A stretch of 64,000 nucleotides of DNA from assembly GCF_003060885.1 (NCBI RefSeq), contig NZ_QAIG01000012.1, forward strand, positions 1-64,000. The letters are read 5' to 3'. Positions 51,961 to 61,200 of this stretch are shown here, one piece after another (position 1 is the first letter of the stretch; every line of letters starts with the position of its first letter). The notes beneath the pieces were generated by a model. It was not told the origin of the DNA, made no database searches, and worked only from the letters and a program-made list of their open reading frames with translations. Origin of the DNA: Pseudomonas sp. HMWF032 (GTDB lineage: Bacteria > Pseudomonadota > Gammaproteobacteria > Pseudomonadales > Pseudomonadaceae). Made by a program: the position numbers and the translations under genes.

Positions 51961-52056
51961 AGCCTTAGCCCTGCCATCTAGAGGGTATTTCCGGCTAATC
52001 GCACCTGGCTCCATGTGCTCGGGCATACCAGCGTCTAGTTGCTACCTTGGTGATCG

Positions 52057-52305
52057 CTATCCCGCGTTGGGTTGGTTCAAGTTTCGATTGGCTTCGTCGT
52101 AGTCCGGGCTGGTTTGGCCCGACTCTGGGGCGATCTGACCGCTTGCCAGCCATAGGACGTACTGCGGATAGATTTTCACCAGCACATCGATCTCTTCAAT
52201 ACCAAGTCTCAGCGGACTCGTACTATCCCGATCCAACCAGACCTTGAAAGGGCGTTGCTTGACTACTTCAAGGCCCATGGCCCGTTTCCGAACTGTATTC
52301 GGCAT
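52057..52305 (-). pseudogene. Chimeric ORF whose C-terminal half resembles a phage-type repressor end
   Basis: The frame is 82 codons. The last 45 residues (VLVKIYPQYVLWLASGQIAP, then SGQTSPDYDEANRNL) look like the end of a small helix-turn-helix regulator found beside Pseudomonas integrases. The first half is merely antisense to the integrase remnant at 52195-52599. I infer a deletion that joined the two gene ends. It may still be translated, but I doubt it works. Confidence 0.35.
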
Positions 52306-52599
52306 TTCAGCCGCGTCCAGGAATCGACATTGATCAAGTTACCTGCAGGTCAGGCAACCCATGTGCTTTGACACACATTCGCCAGTCATTTCGTCATTAC
52401 GGGCGGCAACATCCTCACCCTGCACAAGGTGCTTGGTCACTCCTCTGTCACCATGACCATGCGCTATGCACACCTGGCCCCGGATCACCTGCAGGACGCT
52501 TTGCGCCGTAATCCCATCTTCGACACTTTTCGACACCGACCTAAGCCAGAAAGCAAAAAGCCCCGAAATCTTTTAGAAATCAGGGCTTTTAAAGTTTAG
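52195..52599 (+). pseudogene. int: Phage-type tyrosine integrase, C-terminal remnant with nonsense mutation
   Basis: The frame gives FNTKSQRTRTIPIQPDLERA, then DYFKAHGPFPN, then IKLPAGQATHVL, a TGA at 52369-52371, and HTFASHFVITGGNILTLHKV plus LGHSSVTMTMRYAHLAPDHL. These are the R-H-x-x-H and LGH...Y boxes of tyrosine recombinases; the catalytic Arg codon CGA has become TGA in HVLRHTF. The N-terminal two thirds are missing. The 3' end overlaps the AAAAAGCCCCGAAAT hairpin. Confidence 0.8.
52551..52592 (+). terminator. Hairpin at the integrase remnant end
   Basis: AAAAAGCCCCGAAATC...AATCAGGGCTTTT: an AAAGCCC/GGGCTTT stem with T tail. It is the second of three copies (others near 48060 and 53361). 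Confidence 0.65.
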
Positions 52600-52618
52600 C
52601 TGATGTTGTTTTCAGTAA

Positions 52619-52822
52619 TTAGGCAGTCTCACTTTCCAACGCCTCAACTATTTTTTCTAACTGAGCTACAGGTAGGTCATGTGGTGCCTCAATACGATCT
52701 TTCAACTTCTCTGAGAACTCAACAGCAGACTCTTGATCTCTAAACATGAGCTGAATGGTTCCAGCATTTACAGACCATTGCTCTCCGTCTTTTGTCATCA
52801 CCTTCGAAATCGAAATATTCAT
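52619..52822 (-). CDS. Small conserved hypothetical protein of the relic element
   Basis: The protein is 67 residues. MNISISKVMTKDGEQWSVNA, TIQLMFRDQESAVEFSEKLK. ATG 52822 has AAGGAG at 5-6 nt, so it may be expressed. Probably alpha/beta, cytoplasmic. I believe similar small proteins accompany Pseudomonas integrated elements, but I cannot name a family. Confidence 0.6.
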   Translation of the reverse strand: MNISISKVMTKDGEQWSVNAGTIQLMFRDQESAVEFSEKLKDRIEAPHDLPVAQLEKIVEALESETA

Positions 52823-53068
52823 GCCAGCTCCTTCAGCGAATTGAATCGAACAGCGATTTTTAAGCAAAAAAAAGACCAACAGCGTTGGCCTTAACTTAAG
52901 GTACGAGCAGCACCTGATGACAATCAGATGAGCCTATGCTGATCCAGAATTGTTGCATATAAATGACTGTTTACAAGTCCAGCTATCCGTTTGTCTGGTC
53001 GCTGCTAACTGAAACTTTTTCGAAATATTTTTCCAATAGCTTGCCGTCTTCACTTTGAGGGCAAGATT

Positions 53069-53275
53069 TTGAATCGCAACACACGCAAGACACTCACCGC
53101 CATTGCTGACCACAACGAAGATGCTGCTATTGCGCTGATGCGCGCTGCAGAGCGTACAGGCGATGAAGTCCTTAGGCATCAAATGCTTCGTGTCATCCAC
53201 CGCCTTAACCAAGATGCAATCGACTTGCGCTCCCTTCGCGATGATGCTCAGTCATCCGTACGCAAGCTTGCTTGA
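53069..53275 (+). CDS. Small hypothetical protein, TTG start
   Basis: The protein is 68 residues, all helical and charged: MNRNTRKTLTAIADHNEDAA, IALMRAAERTGDEVLRHQML. The TTG start has GAGGGCAAGA upstream. It lies between the two integrase-end remnants. Function unknown. Confidence 0.45.
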   Translation: MNRNTRKTLTAIADHNEDAAIALMRAAERTGDEVLRHQMLRVIHRLNQDAIDLRSLRDDAQSSVRKLA

Positions 53276-53312
53276 CCGTCTTGCCGCATTGGCCAGACTC
53301 TTTCCAGGTCTG

Positions 53313-53400
53313 TAATCAACCTTCGACACTTCTTCGACACTGCCTGACGCCGAAAAGCAAAAAGCCCCGAAATCTGTAGAGAATTCAGGGCTTTAGAAAC
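53313..53400 (+). pseudogene. Second integrase 3'-end remnant and hairpin at the right junction
   Basis: TTCGACACTTCTTCGACACT, then GACGCCGAAAAGC and AAAAAGCCCCGAAATC...TTCAGGGCTTT, parallels the end of the integrase remnant at 52528-52592. Only the last 20-25 codons are left. It directly abuts tRNA-Gly, as integrase genes of tRNA-targeted elements often do. Confidence 0.5.
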
Positions 53401-53407
53401 TGCTATT

Positions 53408-53481
53408 TGGAGCGGGTGATGGGAATCGAACCCACGGCTCTAGCTTGGGAAGCTAGGGTATTACCATTATACGACACCCGC
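53408..53481 (-). tRNA. tRNA-Gly (TCC)
   Basis: 74 nt on the minus strand. Acceptor GCGGGTG/CACCCGC, anticodon loop CTTCCCAAG centre reading TCC, T-arm GGGTTCGATTCCC, encoded CCA. It is the intact target of the relic element; its 3' end is partly duplicated at 48110-48137. Confidence 0.96.
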
Positions 53482-53518
53482 AGCGGGTGCCTTTATACCG
53501 GAAGTCTTGGCCGAAATG

Positions 53519-53560
53519 AAGCCTGCAGCGCGGCTATCTGTGGCTGGGCGCTGCAGGCTT
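53519..53560. repeat. Inverted repeat downstream of phaG
   Basis: AAGCCTGCAGCGC and GCGCTGCAGGCTT form a 13-bp perfect stem with a 16-nt loop, 17 nt past the phaG stop. No T-run. It may stabilise the phaG transcript end. Confidence 0.5.
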
Positions 53561-53576
53561 GGGGCGTAGCGGTGGT

Positions 53577-54461
53577 TCATACGGCTATCGCGTGGTGCAA
53601 GCCGTGCTGTGGACGGTAGCTGGAGTTGGTGCGTGCCGGGGCCTGCAGGAACTTGAGCATGACGGACTGACTCTGCAGCCAGGCCTTCTTGTGCTCCATG
53701 TCGAGAAAGTGCCCGGTGTTGTCGATAGTGGCGAACTGGCAGTCACTCAGGTACTCAGCAAACAGGCGCACGTCATCCGGAGCGGTGTATTCGTCGTGCT
53801 CGCCGTTGATAAATAGCAGCGGGATGTCGATGGCCGACAGGCATTCCATCTGGCAGTGGTTGTCCATGTGCACCACCTGGTTGATATGCGCATGCATTTG
53901 CAGGTACTCGTGGCTTTCCAGGCTGCTGATATGACGCTGGTTGTAGCGTTTGAATAGAGAGGGCAAGTATTTGCCGATGGTGCTGTTTACCAACCGCCCG
54001 ACATTCTCGCCGTCGATGGCCTGCAGGTAGGTCATGCCTTTTTCCAGGTAGTCGAGCATTGGTGCGTTGAGCAGTGGCGAAAAGGAGGTGATGACCGCCT
54101 TTTCGATGCGTTCGGGGCGTTGCGCCAGGGCCAGCATGGCGGCTACGCCACCCCATGAGAACGACAACAGGTAGTCAACCTGAAACTGCTCAATCAGCTC
54201 CAGCAGAATGCTGGCTTCATCTTCCTTGCTGATCGGTCGGATATGGCTGTTGTGTGGCTTGGACTGGCCGGCGTAGGGCTGATCGTAAAGCACCACATTG
54301 AACTGTGGTTGCAGGTATTTGAGGGTTTGCGCAAAGGCGGCGGTGGTGGCCAGCGAGCCGTTGATCAGGATGATGGTCTTGCGCGCGCTGGGGCTGGCAT
54401 AGAACTCCGTGTGTACCTTGAACGTCCTGTGTATATCGACGACAGCGGTGGCTGGCTTCAT
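53577..54461 (-). CDS. phaG: (R)-3-hydroxyacyl-ACP thioesterase/transacylase PhaG
   Basis: The protein is 294 residues, alpha/beta hydrolase. ILINGSLATTAAFAQTLKYL, VVLYDQPYAGQSKPH, nucleophile region LSFSWGGVAAM (Ser near residue 102), INGEHDEYT and NTGHFLDMEHK. These match PhaG closely, more than RhlA. It releases 3-hydroxyacyl chains from ACP and so links fatty acid synthesis to medium-chain polyhydroxyalkanoates. ATG 54461 has AGGAGGAAACGAC upstream. Confidence 0.85.
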   Translation of the reverse strand: MKPATAVVDIHRTFKVHTEFYASPSARKTIILINGSLATTAAFAQTLKYLQPQFNVVLYDQPYAGQSKPHNSHIRPISKEDEASILLELIEQFQVDYLLSFSWGGVAAMLALAQRPERIEKAVITSFSPLLNAPMLDYLEKGMTYLQAIDGENVGRLVNSTIGKYLPSLFKRYNQRHISSLESHEYLQMHAHINQVVHMDNHCQMECLSAIDIPLLFINGEHDEYTAPDDVRLFAEYLSDCQFATIDNTGHFLDMEHKKAWLQSQSVMLKFLQAPARTNSSYRPQHGLHHAIAV

Positions 54462-54861
54462 GTCGTTTCCTCCTGGCGCAAAAATGGGCATGGCAAAACG
54501 GCGGTGCCGTTGAACCGGGCTAAGCAGGACAGTCAGGAAAGCGCCTGGACGTGACAGCAGGATGTCAGGCTGGAGGATTTTATAAGTTTTTTATTTTCAA
54601 TTAGTTAGGGCTGAAATAGAGCATCCGTCCACACCCTTTAGCAGGTGTGGAGTGGCGTCTTTGACCAGGCAGGAACCCATTTCGCGCAGTGCGCAAGTAA
54701 CCGATGAAACGTTTAGATGGCTTATGTGACTATTAAGTCACTATAAGACTTTATGGTTCAATTTAAGCAGCCGCGTTCGGGCTGGCGCAAGTGAATATTG
54801 GAATATCGAACAACCGTCTGTCGGTTAGCTAGCTAAGTATGTGACTTGAGTGCGGACAGTC
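54462..54861. other. Intergenic region phaG / rsuA
   Basis: About 400 bp, AT-richer than the genes, no ORF with support. It should hold the phaG promoter; I see no clear sigma-54 or other motif. Confidence 0.45.
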
Positions 54862-55554
54862 TTAGAAGCAGGCGATTTCCGCTGCTGTCAAGGCGCGGTA
54901 CTGGCCGGGGGCTAACTGCGGGTCAAGTTGGATGGCGCCCATGCTCAGGCGATGCAGGCCGATGACCTTGTTCTGGAAGTGGCCAAACATGCGCTTGACC
55001 TGGTGGTAACGGCCTTCGTGCAGGGTCAGCAGGGCGCTGTGGCTATCCAGAATGACCAGCTCGGCGGGCAGGGTGGTGAGGTCTTCATAGGCGAAGTACA
55101 GGCCGCGGGCGAACACCGCAATGTACTCAGGAGTGATCGGCTGTTCGGTCTCAACCCGATAGACCTTGCCCAGGCGGCTGCGCGGCTCGGTCAGGCGGCG
55201 CGACCATTGGCCGTCGTTGGTGATCAGCAGCAGGCCGCTGGTATTCAGGTCCAGGCGGCCTGCCAGGTGCAGGTCGTTTTTGTCGGGCTCATCGAGCAAA
55301 TCCAGCACCGTGCGGTGCTGTTCATGTTCGGTGGCGCTGACCACGCCGATGGGTTTGTGCAGCATGAAATAGCGTGCGGCTTTGCCGGCCTGCATCAGCT
55401 CGGTTTCAACCTCGATACGGCTGAACTGGCTGACTTCGCACAGGCCATCGCAAACCACCGCGCCGTCCACTCGTACGCAGCCGTTGGCCAGCAGTTGGCG
55501 GGCCGCTTGGCGATTGAGTTGGGGCTGGTTGCTAAGAAAACGGTCGAGGCGCAT
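54862..55554 (-). CDS. rsuA: 16S rRNA pseudouridine-516 synthase RsuA
   Basis: The protein is 230 residues. The S4 RNA-binding domain (MRLDRFLSNQPQLNRQAARQ) is followed by the catalytic motif AGRLDLNTSGLLLITNDG (Asp near residue 102) and GRYHQVKRMFGHF. It converts U516 of 16S rRNA to pseudouridine. It lies 2 nt downstream of the CWC gene and may share its transcript. Confidence 0.92.
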   Translation of the reverse strand: MRLDRFLSNQPQLNRQAARQLLANGCVRVDGAVVCDGLCEVSQFSRIEVETELMQAGKAARYFMLHKPIGVVSATEHEQHRTVLDLLDEPDKNDLHLAGRLDLNTSGLLLITNDGQWSRRLTEPRSRLGKVYRVETEQPITPEYIAVFARGLYFAYEDLTTLPAELVILDSHSALLTLHEGRYHQVKRMFGHFQNKVIGLHRLSMGAIQLDPQLAPGQYRALTAAEIACF

Positions 55555-55556
55555 GG

Positions 55557-55763
55557 CTAGTCAGCCGAGGGCTCGGGCAAGCCCTGAGCGCAGCGTGGGC
55601 ACAGGCAGCTGCGGTTGCGCTGCTCGGGCGGCAGCTTGGCCAGCTGCGCGGCATCGACCGGCACGTTAAAACACCAGCACTCGCTCACCGGTGCGTCTGC
55701 GCCAGCCTGGGCGCATTGGTTGAACTGCCCGCAGCAGGGGCAGCGGTGGGTGTCATCACTCAC
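55557..55763 (-). CDS. Small cysteine-rich CWC-family protein
   Basis: The protein is 68 residues. CPCCGQFNQCAQ, ECWCFNVPVD and CLCPRCAQGL: eight cysteines in CxxC-like groups plus the central C-W-C that names the family. Probably a zinc-binding protein, function unknown. Overlaps the upstream diguanylate cyclase stop by 4 nt and precedes rsuA. Confidence 0.85.
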   Translation of the reverse strand: MSDDTHRCPCCGQFNQCAQAGADAPVSECWCFNVPVDAAQLAKLPPEQRNRSCLCPRCAQGLPEPSAD

Positions 55764-57232
55764 GCGATTTCTTCACACAGGCGATTGCGGCCGCCCTGTT
55801 TGGCCCGGTACAGGGCGCGGTCGGCGCGGGTGATCAGCTGCTCCAGGGATTCATCGGCATGCAATTGCGCCAGGCCGATGCTGGTGGTGATGCGCAGCTG
55901 CGCGCCGTTGAAGCTGATGCTGCTTTGCTCGGTTTGCTGGCGGATTTTCTCGCCCAGCTCGCGTGCCTGCTCGGGTGTGGTGTCCTTGAGTAGCAGGATA
56001 AATTCCTCGCCACCCCAGCGGCAGATGATGTCGGACTGGCGCAGGGTGCTGCGCAGGTCGCTGGCAAAGCGGCGCAGCACTTCATCACCGGCCATATGGC
56101 CCTGGCTGTCGTTGAGTTGCTTGAAGTTGTCCAGGTCAAGCATCAGCGCGCACAGCGGGTTGGGATTGCGTCGGGCTTCCTGTAGCGCCTGGTTGGCCAG
56201 CAGATCAAAGCCGCGGCGGTTGGGCAGCTCAGTCAACTGATCGGTGGTGGCCAGCGCGCTGATGCGGCGTTGATAACGGCCCATTGCCAGGCTGACCAGG
56301 GTGATGACGATGCTGGTGATCACTAAACAGATCAGCAGGTTCAGGTACAGCGACTTGCGGATACCGGCGATTGCACCGTCTTCATGCTTGTCGACAAACA
56401 GATACCAGTTCAGCTCAGGAATAAAGCGCACATTGAGGAAGTGGTCGCGACCATGCTCCTGGTACTCGAAATCCCCACTTTGCGGGTGTGGCAGTTTTTC
56501 CAGAAGCGCCTCAAGGCCGGGAATTTCTTTGAGTGACAGGCCAACTCGGGCACCCATCGGCCCACCGTTGGCACCGGTCAGTACCAACCGACCACTGGTG
56601 TCGACAAAGAACACGCTGCGTTCATAGCGCTGCTGGTAGGTGTCGATCAGCTTGACCACCGCATCCACCGTCAGGCCGACACCGGTGGCGCCGATAAAGC
56701 GCTGGTTGTAGTCGAATACCTTGTAGTTGATAAACACAGTCAGGCGGTCGTCGTTGGCCATGTCGACGTCGACATTGATCTCGTAGGGCGCTTGCATGTC
56801 ACGCACGCGGAAATACCAGTCGTCGCGCGGTTCGGTTTTCTTGACCTGCTTGAGAACCCCCTTGGCCTGGTAGTAGGTGTGGGTTTTGTCGGAAACGAAA
56901 AAGCTGGTGACCGTGGCGTAGTGCTCTTGCACCTCGCGCAGGTAACGGGTGATCTGCTCGGAATCCTGTTCGCCGCTCAGCACCCAGTCGCGCACATAGG
57001 TGTCGCGGGACATCATCGAGGAAATCAGGATGGGTCGAACCAAGTCCTTCTGGATTTCCGAGTAAACGTTGTCCGAGGTCAGCGGCAGTTCAGTATTGAT
57101 GATCCCGGCACGGATCGAGTTGAGGGCGGTGTAATAACTGGCCAGCGACGTGGCGAGGAAGCCGCAACCGAGCAGAACCAGCAGAAGCACGATCAAGGAG
57201 CGTTGATGCTTCAGGGGAGCGGGCTGTGACAT
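55760..57232 (-). CDS. Membrane sensor diguanylate cyclase
   Basis: The protein is 490 residues. Membrane helix at 10-32 (LIVLLLVLLGCGFLATSLAS), a periplasmic Cache-type sensor (about 35-285), second helix (LLICLVITSIVITLVSLAMG), and a GGDEF domain with active site GGEEF and an I-site RQSD five residues before it. It should make c-di-GMP from two GTP with product inhibition through the I-site. No EAL domain. The signal is unknown. Confidence 0.93.
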   Translation of the reverse strand: MSQPAPLKHQRSLIVLLLVLLGCGFLATSLASYYTALNSIRAGIINTELPLTSDNVYSEIQKDLVRPILISSMMSRDTYVRDWVLSGEQDSEQITRYLREVQEHYATVTSFFVSDKTHTYYQAKGVLKQVKKTEPRDDWYFRVRDMQAPYEINVDVDMANDDRLTVFINYKVFDYNQRFIGATGVGLTVDAVVKLIDTYQQRYERSVFFVDTSGRLVLTGANGGPMGARVGLSLKEIPGLEALLEKLPHPQSGDFEYQEHGRDHFLNVRFIPELNWYLFVDKHEDGAIAGIRKSLYLNLLICLVITSIVITLVSLAMGRYQRRISALATTDQLTELPNRRGFDLLANQALQEARRNPNPLCALMLDLDNFKQLNDSQGHMAGDEVLRRFASDLRSTLRQSDIICRWGGEEFILLLKDTTPEQARELGEKIRQQTEQSSISFNGAQLRITTSIGLAQLHADESLEQLITRADRALYRAKQGGRNRLCEEIA

Positions 57233-57460
57233 GCAAAACTCTGCTGGTTAATTTATCGCCGCATTGTAGCCTCCGGCACGCCGCTGCGCTGCTGAAACAT
57301 AAGGGGCTTCTTTGTTGGCCAGCATGCTACTTGCTGCCACAGGCCCAGGCGGACTAAGGTGGGGCTCCATGAGAGTCTCCTTGGTGACCCGTTCTGTGTT
57401 GTTTGCATTGCGCCTTGCTGAGCTGCCCCTGTTTGCAGCCCCTCCAGCAATCGAGCCGCC

Positions 57461-58123
57461 ATGCCCCGCCAGCCTGTACCCTACCGCATTCGCTATTTCA
57501 CCCTGAGCATCGGTGTGGAGGATTTCCACTTGTGCTCTCTACGCGATAAACAGCAATTTGCCGATGACGATGGCCTCGCCGAACAGGCCGGTATCTCCTC
57601 GGCCACCTGGCCGTTGTTTGGCCAATTGTGGCCGGCCGGCGAGGTGCTGGCGCAAACCCTGAGCGGTATGGCGGTTGAGGGGCTGCGCATCCTGGAACTG
57701 GGCTGCGGCCTGGGGCTGACCAGTCTGGTGTTGCAGCGCCTGGGGGCGGATATCACCGCCAGTGATTACCACCCGCTGGCGGGGGAGTTTCTACTGCGCA
57801 ATGCCGCGCTTAATCAACTGGAGCCGGTGCCTTATCAGCGCTGCGACTGGGCCGAGGACTATCAGCAACTGGGTCTGTTCGATCTGGTGATCGGCAGCGA
57901 TCTGCTCTACGAGCGCGACCACCCCAGGCTGCTGGCCGGGTTTATCGCCCGCCATTGCAATCACCATGCAGCGGTGCTGATTGTCGACCCTGGGCGTGGC
58001 AATAGCGCGCGGTTTTCCCGGCATATGCTGGAGCACGGCTATCTGCAGTTGGCTGATGGCCTGAACCTGCTGGATAACACGGATGCGCCGTTTAAAGGGC
58101 GCATCCTCAGTTATCGGCGTTAG
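57461..58123 (+). CDS. SAM-dependent class I methyltransferase
   Basis: The protein is 220 residues. SAM-binding motif ILELGCGLGLTSLVLQRLGA near residue 77, ASDYHP as motif II, and FDLVIGSDLLYERDHP. The WPLFGQLWPAGEVLAQ stretch is typical of METTL21/lysine-methyltransferase-like proteins. The target, protein or small molecule, is unknown. Convergent with the carboxylase gene. Confidence 0.85.
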   Translation: MPRQPVPYRIRYFTLSIGVEDFHLCSLRDKQQFADDDGLAEQAGISSATWPLFGQLWPAGEVLAQTLSGMAVEGLRILELGCGLGLTSLVLQRLGADITASDYHPLAGEFLLRNAALNQLEPVPYQRCDWAEDYQQLGLFDLVIGSDLLYERDHPRLLAGFIARHCNHHAAVLIVDPGRGNSARFSRHMLEHGYLQLADGLNLLDNTDAPFKGRILSYRR

Positions 58124-58215
58124 CGCGTTGGGTGGATCGGGGCGCGTAGCTGACGCTTTTTCCATCCGCGGTGAGACCGCAGTTGGTGGATGGGCGAGGC
58201 GTCTCCATCTTACCG

Positions 58216-61200
58216 CTACTGAACCTCTTGCAGCACCACCACACGCTGGCCCGCCCGCACTGGCGAGCCGGGTTGCACACGCACCTCGCGCACCACGCCG
58301 TCACGCGGGGCGAGGAGGGGTATTTCCATCTTCATCGACTCCAGTATCACCAGCACATCGCCAGTTTTAACCAGATCGCCTTCACTCACCTGAACTTGCC
58401 AGAGGTTGCCGGCGATAGGGCTGTCGATGCTGTGCAGGCCCGCGCCGAGTGGGGCGTCTTCGTCGAGGTCGGCGGCCACTTCCTCGCTCTCGTAGTGCGC
58501 TTGACCGGAGGCGATCCAGCGCTGGCGTTCGGCGTCGAAGGCGGCACGCTGCTGGGTACGGAAGGCGTCGATGCCCTCAGTCTCGCGGTCGAGAAAGGTC
58601 TGGTAATCGGCCAGGGCCAGTTCGCTGTGCTCGGTGCGCACGTCATAGCGGCCCAAAGGGAAGTCACGGCGGATACGCAGCAGCTCGTCGGCCGAAACCG
58701 GGTAGAAGCGAATCTGGTCAAAGAAGCGCAGCAACCAAGGCTTGCCGTCGAAGGCGGCGACTTCGCGGTAGCGGTTCCACATTTGCAGGGTGCGGCCAAC
58801 AAACTGGTAACCGCCGGGGCCTTCCATGCCGTACACGCACATATAGGCGCCGCCGATGCCCACCGAGTTTTCCGCCGTCCAGGTGCGTGCCGGGTTGTAC
58901 TTGGTGGTGACCAGGCGGTGGCGCGGGTCGAGCGGCGTGGCCACCGGCGCGCCGAGGTAGACGTCGCCTAGGCCCATCACCAAGTAGCGGGCTTCAAAGA
59001 CCGTTTTGTACACCTCATCGAGGTTGGGCAGGTCGTTGATGCGGCGGATAAATTCTAGGTTGCTCGGGCACCAGGGCGCGTCCTTGCGCACCGTGGTCAT
59101 GTATTTGTCGATCGCCAACTGGCAGGCCGGGTCATCCCAGGACAGCGGCAGGTGAACGATGCGTGACGGTACTTTGAGGTCTTGTGCGGCGCACACCGCG
59201 TCCCACTCGCCGGCGACGATGCCGAGTAAATCGTTAAGGGCTAAGGTTTCCGGCTGGTAATGCACCTGCAGTGAGCGGATGCCGGGCGTGAGGTCGATCA
59301 CGCCATTCAGTTGCTTGGCTTCCAGCGCCTGCATCAGGGCATGGCCACGGAAACGCAGCACCAGATCCAACTCAGGCGCGCCGATTTCCAGCAGCAGGTG
59401 AGTGTCACCAGACAGGCGTGCGACCAGGCGTTTATCGGCTTCGCCGATGTCGAGGACGATGGGGGAGGTGAGGGTATGGGCTGTTGTAGGCGCGAGGGGG
59501 GCGCCATAGCCCTTGCTCGCGATCAGCGATACCGAAGGATCGCCAGCAAGCTGGCTCCTACAGAGATCTGTGCACTCGAGGTTGTTGGTTTTTGCCAAAT
59601 GCCGTGCAGTAGCGATATCCACCGGCAGAAAACGCACCTTGTCACCGGCCTTGAGCTGGCCCAGTTGCCACAGATCGGCCTCGATGATGGTTACTGGGCA
59701 GACGAAACCCCCGAGGCTTGGGCCGTCCGGACCGAGGATCACCGGCATATCGCCGGTAAAGTCCACCGCGCCGATGGCGTAGGGGTTGTCGTGGATGTTG
59801 GAGGGGTGCAAACCCGCTTCGCCGCCGCTGTCGCGCACCCACTCCGGTTTTGGGCCGATCAGGCGCACGCCGGTGCGGCTGGAGTTGAAGTGCACTTCCC
59901 AGTCGGTGGCAAAAAACGTCTCGATATAGGCCGGGGTGAAGTATTCCGGTGCGCCGTGCGGGCCATAGATCACGCGGATTTCGCGCACGGCGGGCAGCGC
60001 GCTGCACAGTTCAAGCGGCAGTTGCGCACCGGCTTCGCCGTGGTTCAGGACGGGGATATGCAACACATCGCCGGCTCGCAGTGCGCGGCCCGCGTGGCCG
60101 CCGAACTGGCCGAGGGTAAAGGTGCTTTTACTGCCTAAATAGTCGGGCACCTGAATGCCGCCCTGCAGGCACAGGTAGCTGCGTGCGCCGGCCCCCTGAA
60201 TAGTGCCCAGGCTCAGGGTGCTGCCGGCTTTGATCAGCAGCGTGGTATTGAGCGGCTGTTCGATGCCATCCACCTGCAAGGGAATGACCGCACCGGTGAC
60301 TGCCACTTGCGCATCGGTGTTAAAGCGCAGGGTCGGGCCGCTCATGGTGATTTCCAAACCGGCCGCGTCTTCGGCGTTGCCCAGCAGGCGATTGCCCAAG
60401 CGCAGGGCGCGGCTGTCCATCGGCCCCGAAGGCGGCACGCCAACGGCCCAGTAGCCGAGGCGGCCTGGATAATCCTGCACGGTGGTTTGCGTGCCAGCGC
60501 TTAGCACCTCGAAGGTCGTGGCGCTGTAGGTCAGGCCTTCCAGGCAGCGCGTCCACGGCTCGCCACTGGCGAACGGTGCGTCGACCAGAATCTGCCGCAG
60601 GTAATCGCGGTTGGACTCCACGCCATACAGCACGGTGTCAGCCAGTGCTTGGCTGAGGGCGGCGCTGGCCGCATCGCGGCTATCGGCCCAGGTAATGACC
60701 TTGGCGATCATCGGATCGAAGTAGGGCGGGATCTCGCAGCCGGCTTCGACCCAGGTGTCGATGCGCAGCGCTTTACCGTCAGCCTTGGGGAAGTCCACCG
60801 CGGTGAGCAGGCCGGGGCTGGGTTGAAAGTCGCGGCCCGGGTCTTCGGCGTACAGGCGCGCTTGAATGGCGTGGCCGCTGGGTTTCAAGGTGGTTGCCAA
60901 TTCGCTGAGCGGGGGCAGATCGCCTGCTGCCAGCTCGATCATCCAGCGCACCAGGTCAACGCCCCATACCTGTTCAGTGACGCCATGCTCGACTTGCAGG
61001 CGGGTGTTCACTTCCAGGAAATAGAAGCGCCCGGCTTCGCTGTCGTAGACGAACTCCACGGTGCCGGCGCTGCGGTAATTGACTGCCTTGGCCAGCTTGA
61101 TCGCCGCCGCGCACAGTTCATCAGCCATGCCTGCCGGCAGGTTGGGTGCCGGGGTTTCTTCCAGCACTTTTTGGTTACGCCGCTGCACCGAGCAGTCGCG

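Noticed and set aside
51961..52056. Possible eighth attC site after cassette ORF 7
   Set aside because: CCTTAGC and GTCTAGT could be read as decayed core sites, but the interior does not match the other sites and no hairpin is evident.
53407..53619. Small + strand ORF starting MERVMGIEPTALAWE
   Set aside because: The start is the antisense of tRNA-Gly, a known source of false proteins.
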